Origin: Victivallales bacterium
GTDB taxonomy: Bacteria; Verrucomicrobiota; Lentisphaeria; Oligosphaerales; Oligosphaeraceae
Length of the DNA stretch: 41,415 nt
NCBI GenBank assembly: GCA_017964325.1
Contig: JAGCSE010000217.1
Span: 1 to 41,415 of the forward strand
Direction: 5' to 3'
In this document: in pieces, positions 34,441 through 41,415 of the stretch
Numbering within the stretch: position 1 is the stretch's first letter
How the letters are laid out: each line of letters starts with the position of its first letter
Translations under genes and position numbers: made by a program
The notes under the pieces: generated by a model
The model's input: only the letters and a program-made list of their open reading frames with translations
Databases searched by the model: none
What the model was told of the DNA's origin: nothing

Positions 34441-34559
34441 TACGTTAGGCCTTTTATTCAGTCTGTCTTTCACTGCCAGCACGCCATTTACGCATAATTT
34501 CGCATATTGATCGGAGGCGGATTGCAAATCACCGCCGGACGGCGGCGCAATGCCGGAAC

Positions 34560-34601
34560 ATGAAAAGACTGGCGGCTGAGCCGCCAAAGGAGACGACATG
34601 A
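34560..34601 (+). CDS. Possible 13-codon upstream leader peptide
   Basis: The frame ATG...TGA encodes MKRLAAEPPKETT, and its stop overlaps the start of the following gene (ATGA at 34598-34601), a layout typical of translational coupling. It contains the hairpin GGCGGC-TGA-GCCGCC (34571-34585) and the Shine-Dalgarno of the next gene (AAAGGAG, about 34586-34592). Its own ribosome-binding site is weak, so it may not be translated. Confidence 0.3.
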   Translation: MKRLAAEPPKETT

Positions 34602-35164
34602 CGAAACGATGGCATCCACGCCTCTCGCGCATTTTCGCGCAGCCGCCGTTGGCGGCCCTCCTCCTCCTTCTCTGCCTGAATCTGCCGGCGTACCGCGTCG
34701 TCGAGACGCCCGTCACGGCGAACACCTGGCCCGACCCCCCGCTCGTCGCCGTCGGCGCCCCCCTCTATGTATGGCTGTCCGGGGGAAAGTCCCTTGTCTT
34801 CGACCCCGACGACGAATACACGCAGGGCGACTGCGGCTACGGCTTCGAATGGCAGCTCTGCCAGAACGGCCCGCACGACCACCTGCACGGACGCGTCGCC
34901 TGCGTCCGCGAAAACTCCTTTTACTGCACGTCCAGGCTGGATGGCGGCCCGTGGGTGACTCCCGGTACGGACCCCACTGCCGTCTATGGCCTCAAGGTCT
35001 CGGATTTGATTGAAATCGACGTGACCACGGAACCCATTTCCGGAAAATATAAGAGCGTCCAGACCGTCTATGACGATTATTTCTTTTGGAGTGACTATTA
35101 CACGGAGGTGCAGGTCCTTGAATACTGCTTTGACGTGTACGACCTGGATGTCTTCGCGCCATGA
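34598..35164 (+). CDS. Exported hypothetical protein
   Basis: 188 residues. A positively charged N-terminus and hydrophobic core (about 18-29, LAALLLLLCLNLPAY) form a signal peptide. The mature part is acidic and aromatic-rich, with four Cys (82, 90, 105, 112 approximately) and a TTEPISGKYKSVQTVYDDYFF stretch. I do not recognise the family. AAGGAG lies 6 bases upstream of the ATG. The gene is GC-rich with many CCC/GGC codons, unlike the AT-rich gene that follows 26 bases later. It is the first gene of a run of five plus-strand exported-protein genes. Confidence 0.72.
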   Translation: MTKRWHPRLSRIFAQPPLAALLLLLCLNLPAYRVVETPVTANTWPDPPLVAVGAPLYVWLSGGKSLVFDPDDEYTQGDCGYGFEWQLCQNGPHDHLHGRVACVRENSFYCTSRLDGGPWVTPGTDPTAVYGLKVSDLIEIDVTTEPISGKYKSVQTVYDDYFFWSDYYTEVQVLEYCFDVYDLDVFAP

Positions 35165-35190
35165 AGCTCTTGATGTCTTCATGAACGGTC

Positions 35191-36273
35191 ATGAATAATA
35201 AAATGTCATATTTTTCAATAATTTTAATATATAGTATATTCATTATGTTTGTACGTGTCAATTCTGCATGGAGCGACGGTACTATGTCAGGGAATCTCAG
35301 CATGAGAGGCCAGGTTCCTGTCGCCGTCATTGATTTTCTTAGTGCTGAAACCAACTATTTGCATTCTATTACAAGCAAGACTGATAATCTCGGATTGCCA
35401 CAGAGCGTTTGTGTAGATGCTTATAGGCAATCTGCTATTTATGGTGTCAATAACATTCCGTCGGGTTATGCAATTGTAACGGCCACATTGCAAAACGGTT
35501 CATCTGGCGCATTGGCTCAATTGGAATGGTATGTAGATGGCGTCAATGTCCAGACTGGCGGCAGCACGTACAACTTTTCCGCTGCGGGGAGGGGCATAGG
35601 CAAATACAAAGTAGAGGCAAGGCTTCAGGGAAGCGTCAAGGCTTTGGACATCTATGTGGTAAACTGTTCATACATTATTGCTGTGCAAGATACTTTGGCA
35701 CATACCCCAATAGATATAAGCTTTGGTTCTGTAATCACAAACAATTTCGTTGGTCATGCTTCATGGAAATTGAAAATTGATCCCCCTGATGCATCGCGTG
35801 CAAAACCTTTTGTTATTGCCAATTCGTTTGTAAACGATTATGTTGGCTTCCATGCAAACAATCATACGACAGTCGCAACGACAGGAATCTCCCATTCTCC
35901 TGATCCAACCTTCGATAATCCTGATGGTATAAGTCCTAGCAAGACAAAGGAATATCCCGTTAATATTCCAAACCTGCGCGCTATGCTGGGCGATACGATC
36001 ACAGCTATTGGGCATCCGGGGGATTATATTCTTGGCAAATTGGGTAGAGCTGAAAATTTAGATACGGGAAGTGTTTATTTTGATTGGTCTTTTTCTGCAT
36101 CAAGGAACTGTGTTTCTACTGCATTGTATAGAGGAAAAAACAATGGGTTATATATTGCTTTATCTTCTTTAGTAACAGATAGATATTGGAGTAGATTTGT
36201 AAGTTTTTTAAATTATACAATATTAATAGAATATAGTGGAGATGCACCATGTTATCTTGATGCAAGTTTATAA
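35191..36273 (+). CDS. Exported protein with Ig-like region and possible permuted papain-like domain
   Basis: 360 residues (start 35191; ATG 35203 is also possible). A signal peptide (about 5-26) is followed by a beta-rich Ig/PKD-like region (about 85-157: SGYAIVTATLQNGSSGALAQLEWYVDG...GKYKVEARL). The C-terminal part has FVGHASWKLKID (His189) and, 118 residues later, RNCVSTALY (Cys307). The order His then Cys, with GHxxW and NC motifs, resembles circularly permuted NlpC/P60 or papain-like folds (LRAT, YiiX and polymorphic-toxin papain families). This is a motif-level inference. The gene is AT-rich and is followed by two paralogous exported genes. Possible roles are a peptidase, an amidase or an acyltransferase. 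Confidence 0.68.
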   Translation: MNNKMSYFSIILIYSIFIMFVRVNSAWSDGTMSGNLSMRGQVPVAVIDFLSAETNYLHSITSKTDNLGLPQSVCVDAYRQSAIYGVNNIPSGYAIVTATLQNGSSGALAQLEWYVDGVNVQTGGSTYNFSAAGRGIGKYKVEARLQGSVKALDIYVVNCSYIIAVQDTLAHTPIDISFGSVITNNFVGHASWKLKIDPPDASRAKPFVIANSFVNDYVGFHANNHTTVATTGISHSPDPTFDNPDGISPSKTKEYPVNIPNLRAMLGDTITAIGHPGDYILGKLGRAENLDTGSVYFDWSFSASRNCVSTALYRGKNNGLYIALSSLVTDRYWSRFVSFLNYTILIEYSGDAPCYLDASL

Positions 36274-36298
36274 TCTTTATCATAAATAGGAGTAAGAT

Positions 36299-37222
36299 AT
36301 GAAAAAAATATTTTTCATGTGTATGTTATATATTTTTTTGTTTCAATCTCTTATATTTGCAGAAGAATCTATCCCCTTCGATTGTACCATGCCAATTATA
36401 TTGAGTCCAATATTATTACAAATAAAAAAGACTGGAAATATACAAAATAATAAACTATTACGAAGTCAAGAAGCAACTCGTATAAAATTTCAAATTTCAT
36501 TAATATCAATCAAAGAGTCTGAACAAGAATTGTTCGACCGCGTTATTGATATCTCCTACGAAAATCCTGTCAACCATTTCATAATTTACTTTAAGGAGGG
36601 ATTGCCGATAAAACTTGAACATGCTGATGAATCAGGGAATATGCAGGTTTATCGACAAATTATTCAAGACAACATCCAAAAATTGGATTGTGATAATAAA
36701 TATTACTTGGAATTGTCACGCCAAATGGCATTGAAAGGCATAAAAGGCGAATGCCCTTTCATTGATTGGAAGCCTGGTATTTATAATGCCGACATACGAG
36801 CCTCTTTCACAAGCGATGGCAATCGAATGGAAGATATGAATGGTGAATCCATAGGGGAAATTAATTTCTTAGAATGTTCTTGTATATATAGGTTTTGCTT
36901 TATACAGAAAAAACTATTTAACTCATGTAAAATAATAAAAAAGGATGGCAATGTATCGGTTTTCATCATCAGGTTATGGGATAATGGAAATATAGAAGCT
37001 GTACAGTCTTATAATAAAAAAGAAAAACGCAATTGTTTTGATTTATTTTTTTATGAAGATATGGGTTTAAAAATGCTGACTGAATACAAAAATGATAAAA
37101 CACGCCAAGTTAATATTTGGAGTAAATTAGGAGTTGAAAGCATAGTTTTAAGATTTGATGAATGGCAGAAACTTGGCATGCCGAAGGATTATGATGAATG
37201 GAAGAAAGTAAAGAACAAATAA
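36299..37222 (+). CDS. Exported protein, tandem paralogue A
   Basis: 307 residues with a signal peptide cleaved near IFA-EES. The mature protein begins SIPFDCTMPIIL, close to EPFDCAMPIIL in the next gene, and the two proteins have the same length. Further matches are ISYENP/ISYDSP, KLEHADES/RLEHVEPS, VYRQIIQDNIQKL/VYRQTILDKLEKL and the C-terminal MGLK block. The family is unknown to me and there are no catalytic-looking motifs. It reads as beta-rich and charged. AGGAG lies 6 bases before the ATG. It is AT-rich (about two thirds A+T by eye). It sits directly after the Ig/papain-like gene, so it could be a partner or a protective protein. Confidence 0.72.
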   Translation: MKKIFFMCMLYIFLFQSLIFAEESIPFDCTMPIILSPILLQIKKTGNIQNNKLLRSQEATRIKFQISLISIKESEQELFDRVIDISYENPVNHFIIYFKEGLPIKLEHADESGNMQVYRQIIQDNIQKLDCDNKYYLELSRQMALKGIKGECPFIDWKPGIYNADIRASFTSDGNRMEDMNGESIGEINFLECSCIYRFCFIQKKLFNSCKIIKKDGNVSVFIIRLWDNGNIEAVQSYNKKEKRNCFDLFFYEDMGLKMLTEYKNDKTRQVNIWSKLGVESIVLRFDEWQKLGMPKDYDEWKKVKNK

Positions 37223-37311
37223 TGTTTTAAAGTCTATTGCAAAAGTCGGAAATGGCAAAATGTATCAGTCTTCTCAAGGATGGATAATATGTAACAAATT
37301 ACGGAGATTGT

Positions 37312-38235
37312 ATGAAAAAGATGACAATTCAATTATTTGTTTATTTTTGTATTTTAGTATTATTGCAGAGCAATGCCGACAATGCAGAGCCATTCGACTG
37401 TGCCATGCCCATCATTTTAAAACCGGTCCTGAATGAAATATATATTAAAAACAATACAAGCAATAACAAACCTTTGACGAAACCATACAAATGCCGTTCG
37501 TCATCCTGGGATTTTGTCCTGTCAACGCATCTTAATGATGATGATATACACGACCACGAGAAAGTTGTGGAAATCTCGTATGACAGTCCCTCGCGACATG
37601 TATTCAAGCTTTTTATAAAAGATGGACTTGTCGTGAGGCTTGAACATGTTGAGCCGTCTGAAAAAGTCAAGGTATATAGGCAGACGATTCTGGACAAGCT
37701 TGAAAAGCTTCATTTTGCAGATGAAGAATATACGCATCTGTCAAAGAAATGCGCCCTGGACATCTACAGGAGCGAATGCCTGTGCCTTCAAATGCCGGAT
37801 GGGGCATATAAAGCAAGAATAGAACTGGATGTTATTGAAAATGCGAATGAAATCCATTTTATGGGAAACTTGTCATTACCTGAAGTAAAAATTGATTATA
37901 AGTTTTCTTTTTATGATAGAGACTTATATCTGGCTGTAATGCTATATTCAGGTGAAGATAGACTGCCTAAGAACAGGAAGAGACCCTATTATATCCTACG
38001 AAAAGGTGAATACCGAAACAAAATTGAATATTTTATAGCAAGTGCAAGTTTCCATGATAAACAATCTGATTCAGGTTTTGATGTGACATTTCATAAAAAC
38101 ATGGGGCTGAAATCATACAATTCCAATCTAAGAGATAGCTATGGAGACATAATATATTGGGATGAGAATGGAAAGGAAACAAAGCGTATGCGTGCAGGAG
38201 AGATAAAAGGTATTTTAAACAAAACGAAAAAATAG
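37312..38235 (+). CDS. Exported protein, tandem paralogue B
   Basis: 307 residues with a signal peptide ending near SNADNA. It is homologous along its length to the preceding gene product (see PFDCxMPIIL, VYRQxI, FHKNMGLK), but diverged, roughly one third identical by eye. The C-terminus (GDIIYWDENGKETKRMR) has the look of a MORN-like or toxin-immunity beta-strand repeat, without more support. GGAG lies 6 bases upstream of the ATG. An 89-base AT-rich gap separates the two paralogues. Tandem duplication followed by divergence is typical of partner or immunity genes and of surface proteins under selection. Confidence 0.72.
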   Translation: MKKMTIQLFVYFCILVLLQSNADNAEPFDCAMPIILKPVLNEIYIKNNTSNNKPLTKPYKCRSSSWDFVLSTHLNDDDIHDHEKVVEISYDSPSRHVFKLFIKDGLVVRLEHVEPSEKVKVYRQTILDKLEKLHFADEEYTHLSKKCALDIYRSECLCLQMPDGAYKARIELDVIENANEIHFMGNLSLPEVKIDYKFSFYDRDLYLAVMLYSGEDRLPKNRKRPYYILRKGEYRNKIEYFIASASFHDKQSDSGFDVTFHKNMGLKSYNSNLRDSYGDIIYWDENGKETKRMRAGEIKGILNKTKK

Positions 38236-38291
38236 ATTTGAATTTTATATTGTCATTGAATATTACTTTATGAAAAAAAGGAGACCGAATC

Positions 38292-39563
38292 ATGCGGATT
38301 GTAAATATCATTGTATTCTTGATGTTGGTATGCGTCTCCCCGTTCCTGTTGGGCGGCTCCCGTCTGACGGACGAGGAGATAGAGGAGCTGAGGATGGAGG
38401 AGAATCTTGAGGAGCTGCTTGCGTCGCCATACGTGAATTTCGGGAAGATCAACGGACGTTTCCTGAACCGCATGAACCCCGGTCTGGAGAATGCCGTGAG
38501 GGCGGTGGAAGCGCGCCTGAGAACGGAGACGGACGCTCTGGGGAGGGCGGCGCTGACGCTGCTGCTCGCCAGGGGCGAGACGGCTCTGATGACGGAGGCG
38601 GCCCTCGCCCTGAGGGACCCGTCGATGATGCGTGACCTGCCGCCCGTCCTGCTGCCCCTGCTGTCGGACGCCTACGCGGGGCTTTCGGATGGGGCGGATG
38701 CGGACGGCCTTCGCCAGGGCTTCGTCCGCGAAATAAACCGGCTGCTGCTGGACGACGGGGCGGACGACCTTACAGAGGATGAAAAGAGGCGGATTGTTGA
38801 CAATTACCTCCATTCGCCGCGCAACCCATTGAAAGGATGCCCGGTTGACAGGCTTGTATCCATTTACCGCAGGCTGGGCGTCTTGAAGGAGCTGGAGGAC
38901 AAATGCAAGGTCAGTCCATCGGAACTCCCCAAGGTGGATGAACTTGTCATGGCCATGCGGTTGTCACGGGAGCTGAAGGGCTCCGCAGCAGCCCTGCCGT
39001 ATGCGGACGAGATAATCAGACGCAAGTCGTCATCAGGGAGAAAGGAGGACGACTGGTTGCTGGACCTATGGGACGTCTATGCGGACGAGCCGGCCCACGC
39101 CATGAAGACACTGCCGCGCCATGCGGACAATTGGCCGCTGTGCCGCCTCATCCTCTTCGACGCGTCAGGGCGGATGGGGCTTGTAGGCAGGGAGGAGCGG
39201 GAGGCCGGGTGGCTGAAGCCCTACATGGAGCATCTCGGAAGGAAGGATGAAAGCGCGAAGACGGCGGAAGACGCCCGCCGCCTGCGGTTCAAGCGCACCT
39301 TCGCGGCCGTCACGATCCTGGTCAACAGGAGAATTCACGAAGGCGTCGTTTACATGGGAAGAAGCATGGAGGCCCCCGCGTTGGAGAAGGATGAAGCCAG
39401 CCGTGACTATTGGGAGGTCATCGCGGCCATGGCCAGGGCGTACGCGGCCATGGGGATGCGGAAGGAGGCCGCCGAGGTGTATGGTCGCACGCTGAAATGT
39501 GACCATGTGTTGACGACCATCCAGGACGAGGCGCGGAGATTCATCGGGAAGGAAACACCATAA
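38292..39563 (+). CDS. Exported alpha-helical (TPR-like) protein
   Basis: 423 residues. A signal peptide (MRIVNIIVFLMLVCVSPFLLGGS) is followed by an almost wholly helical protein rich in Ala, Leu, Arg and Glu (for example RAALTLLLARGETALMTEAALAL and YWEVIAAMARAYAAMGMRKEAAEVYGRTL), which looks like helical-hairpin/TPR repeats, clearest near residues 380-410. AAGGAG lies 8 bases before the ATG. It is distinctly GC-rich with many AGG and GCC codons, in contrast to the AT-rich paralogues upstream. The family is not recognised. Helical repeat proteins of this type are often scaffolds for protein binding. Confidence 0.75.
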   Translation: MRIVNIIVFLMLVCVSPFLLGGSRLTDEEIEELRMEENLEELLASPYVNFGKINGRFLNRMNPGLENAVRAVEARLRTETDALGRAALTLLLARGETALMTEAALALRDPSMMRDLPPVLLPLLSDAYAGLSDGADADGLRQGFVREINRLLLDDGADDLTEDEKRRIVDNYLHSPRNPLKGCPVDRLVSIYRRLGVLKELEDKCKVSPSELPKVDELVMAMRLSRELKGSAAALPYADEIIRRKSSSGRKEDDWLLDLWDVYADEPAHAMKTLPRHADNWPLCRLILFDASGRMGLVGREEREAGWLKPYMEHLGRKDESAKTAEDARRLRFKRTFAAVTILVNRRIHEGVVYMGRSMEAPALEKDEASRDYWEVIAAMARAYAAMGMRKEAAEVYGRTLKCDHVLTTIQDEARRFIGKETP

Positions 39564-39871
39564 TTGATTGAGGTAATTTTAAAAGTCTTCTTAGAGATGA
39601 AATAATCATGTCGCGCTTTCATCTGCGATTTTCAAAAGCCGCCGCGCCACTGGAGGCCATCCGTTTCACAGAGCATAAAGTAGATACAATCATATCCGTA
39701 ACATGGCCAACGGCGGTGAGGCAATCTGTTTAATCTGTGGCATCATTATATTGGGGCTGCGGCTTGCGGCTCCAAGGATTTTCAGTTGGAAGCTAAAGTT
39801 ATATATTTCCCCGGTTATAAAGGATATTGTTTTGTCAATTTATTGTTACTATCATAAAAAGCTTACCTATC
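39564..39871. other. Intergenic region with nothing recognisable
   Basis: There are 308 bases between the helical protein gene and the broken carbohydrate-binding-like gene. I see no gene, no clear terminator hairpin with a T-tract, and no convincing promoter pair. TTGTCA at 39832-39837 has no good -10 at the right distance. Confidence 0.5.
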
Positions 39872-41011
39872 ATGGTCAATAAATCATCCATCCAGCAGCC
39901 TTATATGACTACTATCTTTCTTCCAGTGCTTCTCTTGCTGTTTTTGCAAGTCAGCGGCGGCGGAGCCGTGCCATGGTATTTCTTGCCGAATTTCCAGCAT
40001 GATGTCCGCTGGGTGCAGAATGTCGCCGACCATCCGTCGGATTTCCATAAATCGCTTCCTGCGCAGGCGCGTTTCCTGCGTTTTGAGGACAGCGGATTGA
40101 CGGAGGAGGAACGACGGTTTGTCCGCTGGCACGATGCGCTGTTCCCGCATGAGGATTTCATGCGGCTCATGCCTGGACGTGACATGTTTGGATGGTACGC
40201 CTGCGCTTTCGACATCCCGTCCAATCTGTCGGGGCTGGACGTCGTCATGGATTTGGGCATTGTCGATGATTCGGACGAGACGTTCGTCAACGGTGCATTC
40301 GTGGGCTCCATGGGGAAGGTGCCTGGTGGTTCCGCTTGACGGACGGACCGCCGCTACCGTGTTTCGGCGGAGCTGCTTCGGGAGCGCGGCAACGTCGCCG
40401 CCGTCCACGTGTGGAGCCGATGGGGTCTTGGCGGCATCGTCGGGCCGCCCGTCTTGAAGGCGGCTGTCGTCCCATCGGATGCGAAGTGGGACGTGGCGTT
40501 TGTCCATGGCGGGTTCGAACTGCATGGCCTGAACGTGGCGCGAACGGCGGACGAGGCGCTCGCCATTTGTTTTGGTCCAAAAACGCCTGAATGGCAGACG
40601 GCGGACCTCCCATGGAAGGATTATGCCTCTCTTCCCGACGACGTGCAGGTCATGGTGTTCCGTCTATGTCTTGATTTTATGTATAAGGAAAAAGCTCCAA
40701 GAAAATTCGACAAGCCGTTCGTGCTGGACTACGGGCCTGTCTTCGACGTCGCGGCGTTCTATTTGAACGGACGGCGGCTGGGCATCGTCGGGCGTTTTCC
40801 GGACGGCGGCGAACCTGCCTTCACAGAGGCCGCACAGCGGGCTCGTTTCATTGTGGAGCCGAAGGAGTTGGCGGCGGATAGTGCTGTTGCTATTGGAATG
40901 TCTTGCACTGCAGTCAGAAACGGAACACGAAGCACTTGCCTGTTCTCTGCCAGAGCATACGGCACGGATGACTGTCACCATCGAAAAGTCGGATTCATTT
41001 TCGCCGGTTAA
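39872..41011 (+). pseudogene. Interrupted secreted protein with GH2-like sugar-binding (jelly-roll) domain
   Basis: Both halves are in one reading frame, broken by a single TGA at 40337-40339 (codon 156 from ATG 39872; ATG 39905 is another start). The signal-like segment MTTIFLPVLLLLFL is followed by a galactose-binding-like beta-sandwich: DLGIVDDSDETFVNGAFVGSMGKVPGGSA, stop, RTDRRYRVSAELLRERGNVAAVHVWSRWGLGGIVGPP. In this fold a Trp usually sits where the TGA is, so TGG to TGA is the likely change. The second half ends with another sandwich-like segment up to residue 380. No good ribosome-binding site was found. Other genes here use TGA as stop (for example pgm), so code reassignment is unlikely. 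Sequencing error is possible. Confidence 0.7.
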
Positions 41012-41063
41012 GGAAAAAAGACCATGAAAAAACAAAAAAATCATAAAAAATCATCCATTTGAC

Positions 41064-41091
41064 TTGCAAAAGGGGAAAACGGCACTAAAGT
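41064..41091 (+). promoter_or_regulatory. Promoter-like element TTGCAA-16-TAAAGT
   Basis: TTGCAA (41064-41069) and TAAAGT (41086-41091), spacer 16. The context gaCTTGCAAAA is the same as at 41263. Confidence 0.4.
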
Positions 41092-41262
41092 AATCATCTG
41101 TCACGCCGCTTTGGATGTGAAAGCATCTGAAAGGCGTTTTTCAGAATGGTTCATGGATTTCCTTGCAAAATAGGAAGATAAATGAGCTGTTTTGAAAGAA
41201 GCACCGCATGAGCAATGCGTTGCGGCCGTTTCCGCGGAATGAAGAAAAATCCTCGGACCGGC

Positions 41263-41290
41263 TTGCAAAGCCGCGAAGACGGTGTAGATT
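41263..41290 (+). promoter_or_regulatory. Promoter-like element TTGCAA-16-TAGATT with overlapping palindrome
   Basis: TTGCAA (41263-41268) and TAGATT (41285-41290), spacer 16. The -35 lies inside the palindrome CGGCTT-GCA-AAGCCG (41259-41273), which could be an operator. The leader to the next gene would be about 95 bases. Confidence 0.5.
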
Positions 41291-41390
41291 AAATGGCGTG
41301 ACAAGGCGGCGCGCGTTTTTCGCGTCCGCGAGCTCTTTGGAAACCGGGCAGCGCAATATGAGCGAACGATAGAGATATCGGAGAAATGGA

Positions 41391-41415
41391 ATGAAGAGAC
41401 ACCATGGGGTTCGCC
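41391..41415 (+). CDS. Start of a probable pseudopilin (type II secretion/type IV pilin-like) gene, partial
   Basis: Only eight codons are visible (MKRHHGVR). GGAG lies 7 bases before the ATG. A short, basic, His-rich start of this kind is the usual lead-in to the FTLIELLVVIAIIAIL prepilin signature in Lentisphaerota proteins. The diagnostic part lies outside the window, so this is inference. Confidence 0.4.

Larger units (their letters stand above)
34116..34559. other. Non-coding region after comEC with two inverted repeats and a promoter-like site
   Basis: Plus-strand reading frames here have no recognisable features. The region holds the inverted repeats at 34246-34286 and 34319-34341, and a plausible promoter at 34414-34440. 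GC-rich sequence capable of pairing (GCCGCC/GGCGGC blocks at about 34531-34546 and 34571-34585) forms a structured leader ahead of the next gene. Confidence 0.55.
41012..41390. other. Intergenic region with two promoter-like elements
   Basis: This is 379 bases without a credible gene. It contains two TTGCAA elements, each with a -10-like box 16 bases away (41064-41091 and 41263-41290), the second overlapping a short palindrome. A frame on the minus strand near 41101-41356 looks like chance. Confidence 0.55.

Noticed and set aside
34529..35182. Minus-strand open frame of 217 codons
   Set aside because: It is opposite a plus-strand gene with a signal peptide and a good ribosome-binding site. 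The antisense product has no features beyond basic and acidic runs.
36299..38235. The two 307-residue paralogues as a recent exact duplication
   Set aside because: The proteins agree in short blocks only and the DNA is not obviously similar, so the duplication is old.
40337..40339. TGA read as Trp by an altered genetic code
   Set aside because: pgm and other genes here end in TGA, so TGA is a normal stop in this genome.

Overview
The window looks like a chromosomal piece of a Gram-negative, gut- or animal-associated member of the Lentisphaerota (Victivallis-like), or a close PVC relative. That placement is inference. It rests on the mix of families: non-flagellar type III secretion proteins, a DUF4091/GH123-like secreted protein, an uroporphyrinogen-decarboxylase-family methyltransferase-like protein, tandem acetyl-xylan-esterase-like and GH28-like proteins, an alpha-2-macroglobulin/PBP1C pair, and at the right edge a start (MKRHHGVR...) that resembles the pseudopilin leaders abundant in that phylum. 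No rRNA, tRNA, insertion sequence or CRISPR array was seen.

Layout. 1-2320 (minus): sctT and sctU of a type III secretion export apparatus, with an ECF sigma factor overlapping the end of sctU and running off the left edge. 2497-4487 (minus): an AAA_14/DUF4143 ATPase behind a good promoter and two tandem TTGGCC hairpins, then a Bcp/PrxQ peroxiredoxin with its own terminator. 4862-5692 (minus): a conserved protein of unknown function with an acidic motif reminiscent of primases. 5862-9656 (minus): a thrH / two-domain esterase / GH28-like operon. 9725-11572 (minus): a membrane-anchored VWA protein, divergent from murJ and a PfkB/HldE-like kinase (plus, 11736-14394). 14429-16131 (minus): glnK-amtB behind a near-perfect sigma-54 promoter. 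16399-18501 (plus): two GNAT acetyltransferases and a membrane zinc-ribbon/DUF4375 protein. 18572-23767 (minus): DUF4091 protein, phosphoglucomutase and URO-D-family protein. 23903-24640 (plus): a secondary-metabolism-type alpha/beta hydrolase. 24645-31556 (minus): pbpC and a 1582-residue alpha-2-macroglobulin with an intact thioester motif. 31977-34115 (plus): comEC lacking a recognisable metallo-beta-lactamase domain.

34560-39563 (plus) is the most unusual part: five consecutive genes for exported proteins of unknown family, with sharp base-composition changes (GC-rich, then AT-rich, then GC-rich). One has an Ig-like region followed by a His...Cys arrangement that resembles circularly permuted papain-like (NlpC/P60-type) enzymes. 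It is followed directly by two diverged tandem paralogues that also carry signal peptides. This could be a secreted enzyme with its cognate partner or protective proteins, which is a hypothesis only. 39872-41011 is a carbohydrate-binding-like gene broken by one in-frame TGA, where a Trp codon would be expected. The window ends with promoter-like sites and the first eight codons of a probable pseudopilin gene.

Common threads: cell-envelope and secretion functions dominate (T3SS, MurJ, PBP1C, A2M, VWA, ComEC, exported proteins), together with polysaccharide handling (esterases, GH28-like, DUF4091, Pgm) and nitrogen assimilation (PII/Amt).
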